64,000 bases of DNA from Nepenthes gracilis (lineage: Eukaryota > Streptophyta > Magnoliopsida > Caryophyllales > Nepenthaceae). This document shows, in pieces, positions 48,101 to 57,100 of the stretch (position 1 is its first letter; each line of letters begins with the position of its first letter). Below the pieces are notes generated by a model, which worked only from the letters and a program-made list of their open reading frames with translations, did not search any database and had not been told where the DNA came from. Position numbers and translations under genes: made by a program. The stretch spans positions 8,156,001 to 8,220,000 of the forward strand of contig BSYO01000025.1 of NCBI GenBank assembly GCA_033239525.1, written 5' to 3'.

Positions 48101-51100
48101 TTTTTGTAGAATTTGAACAAAATGCTATCCAAGAAGGATAGTAATTATGGTTTTTGGATTTATTTTTAGATCTTTTGTATTGGTCAAAGATTTACATTTT
48201 AAAGTTCTACAATTTGGATGATTTTTGTGCCAATGTGCCAGATGAAGTTATATACGGTTTTCTCTATTGTATATTTGGCATGTTGGTTAAATGCTTTTCC
48301 TTATAACAATTTATAAATCGAGTAGGTACAATATAAAGCTGGAATACCACCGTAGCTAGCAACCGTTCTCTTCAAAAATCGCTATGCATCACTGGGTTAC
48401 TCCAAAGCCCCAAATCAATTTCATGTATTGACGGCAATTTCACATTTTTTTTTCTTAATCTAGAGTTTATTCGAAACCCTAAATCTGGCCCTATGCAGTT
48501 TGATTTAAAGAATTTGAAAGGATTGATGCTCCATTTGTGTGTGAATGGAAGTCATATGTGCATAATAGGGCTTCTCCAACAATGGCGCTAAGCAAATCTA
48601 TTGTACTTGTGATTTTCTCTGGATCTCAACAAAATCAAGGTATTATTTGCTTCTCCTGCTTCATTCACTGTGATCATCAGTGTTCTTAGTCGTCACTATC
48701 ACTGTCGATGATTCTTGTTGTCGCCATCGCTACTCTTCTCTCGTACACGCAACCCTCAAATTCTCATATTTGTTCGGTGTTATTTGTCTGGTTGTGCATT
48801 GTTTGAGCTTTTAGGGTTGTGTGGCGTTTTTTTATTTCATGGAACTTGGCCTGTGGGGTGTCGTAGAGAGTGGCTTACTCTCTATAATTGATATTTGGTA
48901 ATTTTCCATCAATTATCCATGGCTTCAAAATCCATATTTGGTGATAAGGATGGTATAGGCCATGATGCAACATTGATTGTTTTTATTGTGGTAAAGTTGA
49001 TCATATACTAAATAAGTATTGGCAGTTACATGGGAAGCCTACTATAACTCCTACTTTGACTGTTACTACTCTTATTCAAACCAATAAGCACTCTTCCTTT
49101 CTCTTGATGTCCTCCTCTCTAACTTGGCTCATTGACTGCAACACCTCTGATCACATAACTAGGTCTATAAGTATCTTGTCTGATTACCAACTATACTCTA
49201 TCATTAATGATTTTACTTCAGCCAATGGCTCCCCTATAAAGGGTAAAGGTGTTGATTCTACTTTTTTCACACAAACTTTATGTCTCTCATCAATCCTTTA
49301 CCTATAGAATTTTCTATTCAATTAGCTATAAGTTACTAAGTTTGCTCAATAATATAATTATTATGTTGCATTCTTCTCTATTCACTATGAGTGTTTTTAG
49401 CACCTTACTACGATAAGGTTACTACTAGAAGTCGTCGAGATTTAGGAGGCCTCTTCTTATTAGATGCAAAATTCAATTCTATTGTCTGTTCTACTACCGC
49501 TTCTAGCCCATTGAGCTTTACTGTAGGTTGGGTCATCCATCTCTCTCTAGTATAAAAAAGTTACATCCGACTCTAATATCTATTATCAACTTATTTTATA
49601 AGTCATTTCAGTTTATCAAATATCATGATAGGTAATATTCTCCTTACTTAAATTCACGTATCTTAACCCCTTTTGTGTCAGTATACTCAGATTTCTTAGA
49701 ACCATGTCCAATTTCGTCCAAGATAGTACTTAATTATTTTGTTATATTTGTTAATGATTATTCACAAATTACCTAGTAATACATTATGAAGAATTGTTCT
49801 GAGTTATACTCTATTTTCTGTGCATTTTATGATGAAATTAAGACTTAATTCTCTACTTCTATATAAGAATGGTCATGGATACTTTTCCACCTCCTTTTTA
49901 TCATTCCTATTACAACATGGGATTCTTTATGAGTCATTTTGTCCTAATACACCTCAACAGAATAGAGTAGCTAAGAGAAAGAATAGATGATTGATGGAGG
50001 TTGCTCGAGCTCTCTTATTTCACACGAGTACCAAAAAATTTTTGGAATAATACAGTATTAATAGCATGTTATTTTATTAATCGAATGTCATCAGCTGTTC
50101 TTTAATAGAAGATTCCTTATCATGAGTTACTTCCTAGCAAGCCACTACATTGTCTTCCCATGATAGTTTTTAGTTGTGTATGTCATATCCATTATCCTTG
50201 GCCTCAGGTGACCAAACTTAATCTCAAGTCTCTGCAATATATTTTTCTTAGATATCCTCATACTCAAAAGGTTGTACAGTATTTCTTTCTAGGTTGGGGC
50301 ATTTTCTAGTATCCTTTAATGTCATATTTCATGAGTATACATGTTCATATCTTGACATATCCTCAATGAGTCCATCTTTCAGTGTTCCTCCCGAGGACAA
50401 TGTTCTTGTATATGAAGTTGTTAATAAGGTTGTATGTCCTACTCCGATCACTCAAATATATGTTTGTGGTCCTCCACGGGTATTTGGTTCCTCTCTAAGA
50501 GTGTATCTCAAGTTGACCACTATCAACTCAGTTATTCCAACTATCAATACTACTATTCCTAATCCAAAAACTGATTTAGACCTTCTGATTATATTACAGA
50601 AAGGTCATCGTAGTTGTACTCAATATCCTTTATCTATTACATTATCTAATGCTCACATTTCATCTTCATAGTGGGCATTTGTATCCGCCTTGAATTCTAT
50701 TAGTATACCTCAATCTGTATCCAATGTTATTTCTCATCCTTACTGGCGGGCCACAATGGAGAAAGAGATGGCTACACTTGAATATGATCACACTTAGAAA
50801 CTAGTCTTTTTATCTCTAGGAAAGAAACAAAAGAAACATAGTGATATAAATGGGTTTACATGATAAAAGTCAACCGAAATTGTTATTTAGCTTAATTAGA
50901 AGCCTATTTAGTGGACAAAGGGTGAGCTCAGATTTATGGCATGGAATATGCTGATAATTTTTCTCTTATCGCCAAGTTAACTTATGTTAGATTGTTCATC
51001 TCCTTGGCTATGACCCATCACTAACATTTACATCGGTTAAATATCAAGAACACCTTATACGGTGAACTTCAGAATGAAGTTTATTTGAAGCAACCTCCAG

Positions 51101-54100
51101 GGTCCATTGCCTAGGGGAAATTTGGATATGTTTGCTAGCTAAAGAAGTCTTGTATGGTTTGAAAATACCCATGAGCGTGGTTTGACAAATTCAGTGAAGA
51201 CGTATATAAGTTTGGGCTCTCTCATTATGACATCAATTACTCCATATTCTATCATCATTCTAACTTTTGGTGCATACTTATCGTTGTGTATGCAAATAAT
51301 ATTATGAATATTGGCACTAACAATAAAGTACTAACATTGTAGACTAAAATTATTCCTTCAAAATCAATTTCAAGACAAAGATCTTGGGAGTGCACTATTT
51401 TTTGGACATTGTGCTTGGTAGGTGCCCTCGTAGCATATTTCTTTCACAAAAGAAGTACATAGAGGAGTTACTTTTAGAAATTAGTATGGTGGGCTCAAAA
51501 CCTAGTGATACTCTCATGGATCTAGGAATTAAATTGCCATCAGATATGAGGAGATATTTACTAAACCAAAAAAATATCGACGAATAGTTGATAAACTCAA
51601 TTACTTTGCTATGACTCATCTAAATATTGCCTTCTCGACTAGTATTCTAAACCAATTTTAACCTACTCGTATTTCTCATTGAAAGGTTGTGATGCATAAT
51701 ATAAGATATCTCAAGCGTACATCGAGACAAGGTTTACTTTACAGTGATTATGGTCATAATTAGGTTGAAGGCTATTCTGATGCTGATTGGGTTGGGTCGC
51801 CATATGATTAAAAGTCTCCCACCTGCTGTTGTGTTTTTATTGCAGGCAATCTTATACCATGGAAGAGTAAGCATCAATTCGTGGTACCGGGTCAAATGCA
51901 GAATCAAAATACCGTGCAGTAACACATGTTACCTATGATGTTATGCAACTTCAACAATTATTTGAGTCTCTTAACTATAAAAGTTCTGGACCTTCTCCGC
52001 TATAGTGTGATTATCAAATAGCCATCCATATTATATCAAATTCAGTATTTCACAATCTCACAATACATATTGGGATAGATTTTTACTTTATTCATGAGAA
52101 GCTCCAACAAAATATAATTCATATTTATCATGTGAGAACTGAATATCAACTTGTAAATATTTTTACTAATTCCTTGATTAGAGTTCAAGATATATGTTCC
52201 AACATGAGATGGAAGTGTTAGAATATGTTAGGTCATACTATTAGAATACACTTTAGAATATACTACGTTATATTCTTTTTATGGTATTTTATTATTTTTG
52301 ATATTTGTAAATAATCCCATATCTATATATGAATAGACCTACCCTAGTGTAGGGTTTTTTCTTTCTCTTCATTCCTTATACAAAAACAAAAATAAATCAT
52401 TCTTCTACATCTTGGGTAACATCTGCTAGCATGAAAAAAGAAATGTATGCATGGCATGGTTTTGCAAAGGAAAAAGAAGCAATTTCTTAGTTTTGATCTG
52501 AATAAAAGCTATTTAGTTCACATCACAAAATAAGAAAATTATGCAGCCTTCACAACAGTATAATGTCAACTAGGACTTTAATGTTGGTTGGCTACACTTC
52601 GTTTTTTCTCCTAAAACAAAGGTAATTTTCATCAATCTCTTACTTACATACGACTTTCAGTAATTTTATCTCCCAATGAAAAGGATTTGTTTCAGTGCTT
52701 TTGCTGGCATGTCAAATTTTTATAAGGTTGACCCCCCCGGCACCAATTGATATTTAAATATCATTTTACCAATAAAAAGTATATAGCGCACAGGTTTTTA
52801 GCAAAAGAAACCACATCTCAACAAACAACAAATGCAAAATAAAGAACAGAGTTTTTCATGCATATCACATATCATTTTGATATGACGCAGAATATTCTTA
52901 AAGTTTTAAACACATCCGACACAAGAACCAAAAGGTTACCAATGCCCTGCTGACAGAATTTTCAAAGTTCTCATAGGCCTTCCACAGCTGTTCAATGTGA
53001 TGAGTAGGAGTGACAACAGCCTTTTGATATGCTTTCCGAACAGCAGTCATCCGTTGGGTCTCCTCCTGCGAAGTCTGGGCCTGCGATGTCATTACATAAG
53101 ATACAGAAATTTTAATGCATATTTAGCACTAAATGAATCATGGTGTTCATCGAGTGACAAATAACATGAAGAAGTGTTCAACATACTGGTAACGACTTTA
53201 GAAAGGTGATATAGTCCATCCATAAAGGCCCGGACGCAATGTCTACTCCTGGTAACACATGCACCAACTTTAAGCATCACCAGATTAAACAACTGTCTTT
53301 GTTTTTAATAATTGAATAAAACTACTACTCAGAACAACGGTGCATAAAAAACAAGCAACCACTCTAAACCTACTCTGTAAAGTAGGCCTAGCATGCAAGA
53401 ATCCTGGCACGACTTCTTCAACAAAGTAAACGGCACAAACCACAAACATAACTTAAAAATGAATTCTGTCTTTTCTTTCATCATTTGTTTATAAGGGGGG
53501 ATTGAGAGACATTGAAACTTCACCCAACCAACTAGAGAAAAATCCAAAGCCCCAGCAAATACCCAAGGCTTGGTGCATCTCCACAATTGAGACGGGAAAA
53601 GAAAACAACTTCCAAACCCCTACTTTATTCGCAGATGGTTCATCCACCAACCAGTTGGGATTGTGGGATGGTACAGAGTATATAACCATCACTGAGCAAC
53701 CTCAGGCAGCGTAGCCTGGCAAGTGGCAATTAACCACATCCACGAGATAAAGGCCGTGACCGTATTACCTTGTTTTTACTCCCCAAACCATACTTTTGTG
53801 GCCTAAATGCCGCTTGAGTAATGTCTTAAGGTTCAATTTTGATGGATAACTTGTGTTTGTAAGTCGCTACAGAACTGTTAATTGATTTAAAAGGGAAATC
53901 ACAAAAATATTCTAAGCTTTCACTTTTTTTCCCAATTCCAGTCTCAACTTCTATTATTTAAATTCTATTCACAACTTTTTTATAGTACTAATTCTACATT
54001 ATTGAAAGTAGTTGGTTAAAGATGTTGGACTTTGTGTTAAATTGGACTGTGGACTCAGACATTGAGATTACCTGAGAAGGAGCTCTACCCTATTCATAAT

Positions 54101-57100
54101 TTTTCCTAATTTACAAAAGGTACTCTTGCTTGCACCAAGACCTCTCTCCAACAATCCATACCCAGACCCAAAGTGTGATGGTTTAAGCATGTCACAAGTT
54201 TGCTGTCACACTGGTTATTATTGGGTCCCTTTAGATCATGGGCCACAACCACTAGGGTTGAGATCGTTGAACAACATAATGATAAGCCAAAGGCCCCTTT
54301 TTATGGCTGTCATTTTCATCAGAATTTTCAAGTGTATGAATTAACATATTATAATTAAAAAGAGAGTGAAGTAGGCTCTAGTAAGCATATAGCTGGATCT
54401 GGAATAGTATGAGTTTGAGCTACAAGGTGAGGGCAATATGGTTATGTCTATCCTGTCCCTTCTTTAATTTAGCCTTTCATAGAAGGTGCGAAGTTGAGAA
54501 TATTTTTGATAATAGGAAAATAAAAAAAGTTGAGAATAGAGTCTGGAAAAGGTGAAAATTTGATAATTTTGACAATTTCCCCCTTTTTAAATCAATTAAG
54601 AGTTTAAGAAAGGCTCACTAGCATAGTTTATCAAGCAAAACTGAACCTTAAAGCATTACTTAAGCCCCAATTAGGTTAAGGATTAGATTTCTGCTCTTCT
54701 TATGATTACTAAGAAAGGTTTGGAACCAATAAGGGCTTTTCAACAGTGTTGGATAGGCAAAAACATACTTAATAATTGACTCAAAATCCCTCATCCAAAT
54801 GTAAAGCTCCTTTCACTTTTATTTCCAGCTGTTTGACATGCTGATTCGAACTTTTAGATTGTTCCTTCTCGTTAACGATGGCTCTTTACTGGCTAACTTG
54901 ACCGTACAGGAATTCTGAACTAAACTAACTAGAAGACCACACATAGTAGTCTTCCAGAAAATATATTACCCTAATAAATACCTTGTCCATTCATTTACAT
55001 ACAACATTATCAGATGCTCAAATCACCGACATGCCCTACCAGTTTGGAGATAGCAATAATATACTCTTAGTTATCCCCTATACGCTGGGGTTAAAGGAAC
55101 TCTTCAAATGTTTCCAGCCAGTCAAGGAACGTGATCAATAAAAAATGACAGATGAGGTAAGGAGGGTCTTCCATGGTCTGAGAACACTATGGAGACTCCC
55201 CTAGCAGTGTTACCAAACTAATGCAGGATATGCTGAAGAATTTGATTAATTTTGTGTAAAATAAGAAGATGAACCAAGCAACTTTAATCAGAACTTTTCT
55301 TTTCTGGGGTTTTTTTCGTGTTTGCAGGAAATCTTCGCCATGTGGCCTGGAGTGGGTTTTAACATGTAGAAAGGACCGCGAAGTAAGATTAGCCTTTTAC
55401 AGGCAGTCATGCATACAAGTATCAGGTGTGAACTAAGGGAGAATTCCATAGAGACAACAAAAAGTGAAACACAAGAAAGAGGAATAAAATAAGTAATCCT
55501 AAAGCTCGAGTTCCACAAGGAGGCAATAACTGGGACAGCATAGATAAAGACTTCCTATCAATTGTCCAAAATTAATTAAAAGGATCACTGATGGATAAAG
55601 GTACCTCACTGTAGGCCAGGACCTAGCCACTACAGTCATAAATTACAACAAATGCCTATTCAATAACAGGTAGCAATATGTGTCAAGCGGATTTCATGTT
55701 TGCAGGAAGTCAAATAGACCAATCTTAAGTGATTACATTTCATTCAATCAGCAATGTGTTCAACATGTCATGCAACATAAGTCTAATGAAGATGTGATGC
55801 AATCAAAACATTATGACTTCTTGGAATCCAAAAGACAAAAGCGATAAAGTGTGTAGAATGTGTGTTGTTGATAGTAATATGACGCATCCATCTGCATGGC
55901 TAAATCAAGAAGCCTTTTCAATGGCTCTATAAGGGAAACACTGAAAGCTTTCTTTACTTTATATTCCTTTTTTTTTTTTTTTGGTTAAAAGTTTAAATCA
56001 ATCTAAAACTCCTATACAAATGCACTTTCACAAGTAGCAAGTAGGGATTTTAACTTGGCAGTAAAGGGACTTGAAGATTCCACAAATTGATTCTCACTGG
56101 ACTAAGTATTAAAAAATTCATTACAAATTACAAACAGCTTGCATTTGATGCTAGAGAGATGTATTGGGTGGTTTCAGGAAAGAGAGGCTACTAGTTCATA
56201 AACAGGAGGGACAACAAGAACAGATTAAACTAAAAAAGTGGGTCAAATGGCTACTCGTGATCTTTAAACTAGTGCAAAAATCTAGCAAAGAAAGTCCACT
56301 AAAAGATACTTCGCAAAAAAGTTCATAAATTATCTATCTTGCTAAACATCAAACATGCTTCAATGTAAGTCCCTATAGCTCTTAAGAAACACAGAGTTAA
56401 CACTAATGCATTCATGCACTACTTCTATAGGACAAGCTTCCAAACTCAGAAGCATAAGAAATACAGAAAAGTCAGGGGAGGAAAAAAAAAAGATATCTGG
56501 TAGGAATAGTGAAGGGCTATCTTGCTCTTCATTTTTTATTCCAAATTTGGACACCAATCTCCATCTATTTATCGCTGGAATATGCAGATGTAATTATGCT
56601 TCTTGTTTGCATCAACAATAAGAAAGTGATCAGTAAAAACTGGATTAAGGTTGTTCAGAACAATTATCAAAAAAGCTTTTCCAAAATATTTGGCTCATTC
56701 ACTAATGATTTAGCTAAATGGAGCAAACAATAACCTAGCCAATAAAATTATTAGCATAAAGCTTAGTTAATTGAGTTAAGATTATCTACTCACTAATAAA
56801 CTTTTTGTGCATGCAATTAAAGAGACATTCATAAGATGTCATAAATTTCAAACAATAGAACTGACCAACATAGTTGATCATGAACTCAAAAGCTTTCCTC
56901 GTCTCTTCCAGCCCCTCTGCTCCCTTCTTATCATTGACCTTCCTGATAAAACAAATGTAGCACCTCCTACAACCCCAATACAAAAAACACATAAAAAGAA
57001 CCTTTAGACGGCACCACAACAAAACAACATAAAAAGAAATGTTTGTCTTGAAGGGACCATACAGAACAATATCACATGCAGCAACTTAACTCAGATACTA

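Larger units (their letters stand above)
46998..48290 (+). mobile_element. Gypsy-type LTR, right part (continuation)
   Basis: Starts with the second copy of CATTC (46998-47002), so it continues the LTR broken at 38148. It carries a 4 x 30-bp tandem array (47101-47220), a 132-bp duplication (47675-47938) and a TGCTGAGCATTAAGCTAATG stretch (48.04 kb) resembling the TTGAGCTTTAGCTCA block of the neighbouring Gypsy LTR. The right border and any interior domain were not found. Confidence 0.45.
15257..52939 (-). other. Giant CstF77 intron d/e (37,683 bp)
   Basis: Donor TTG|GTAACC at 52939 and acceptor TGTGCAG at 15257 flank exons whose products are adjacent residues in CstF77 homologues (..[15 protein letters not shown]..). 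The phase is 0 on both sides. Nearly all of the interior is LTR-retrotransposon sequence in both orientations (see separate entries). 15257-15706 and 52410-52939 are the only edge stretches without an element that I recognise. Confidence 0.92.

Noticed and set aside
50294..50671. 125-codon open stretch, considered as a separate gene
   Set aside because: It lies between the integrase and RT of the third Copia and fits the variable linker of that polyprotein.
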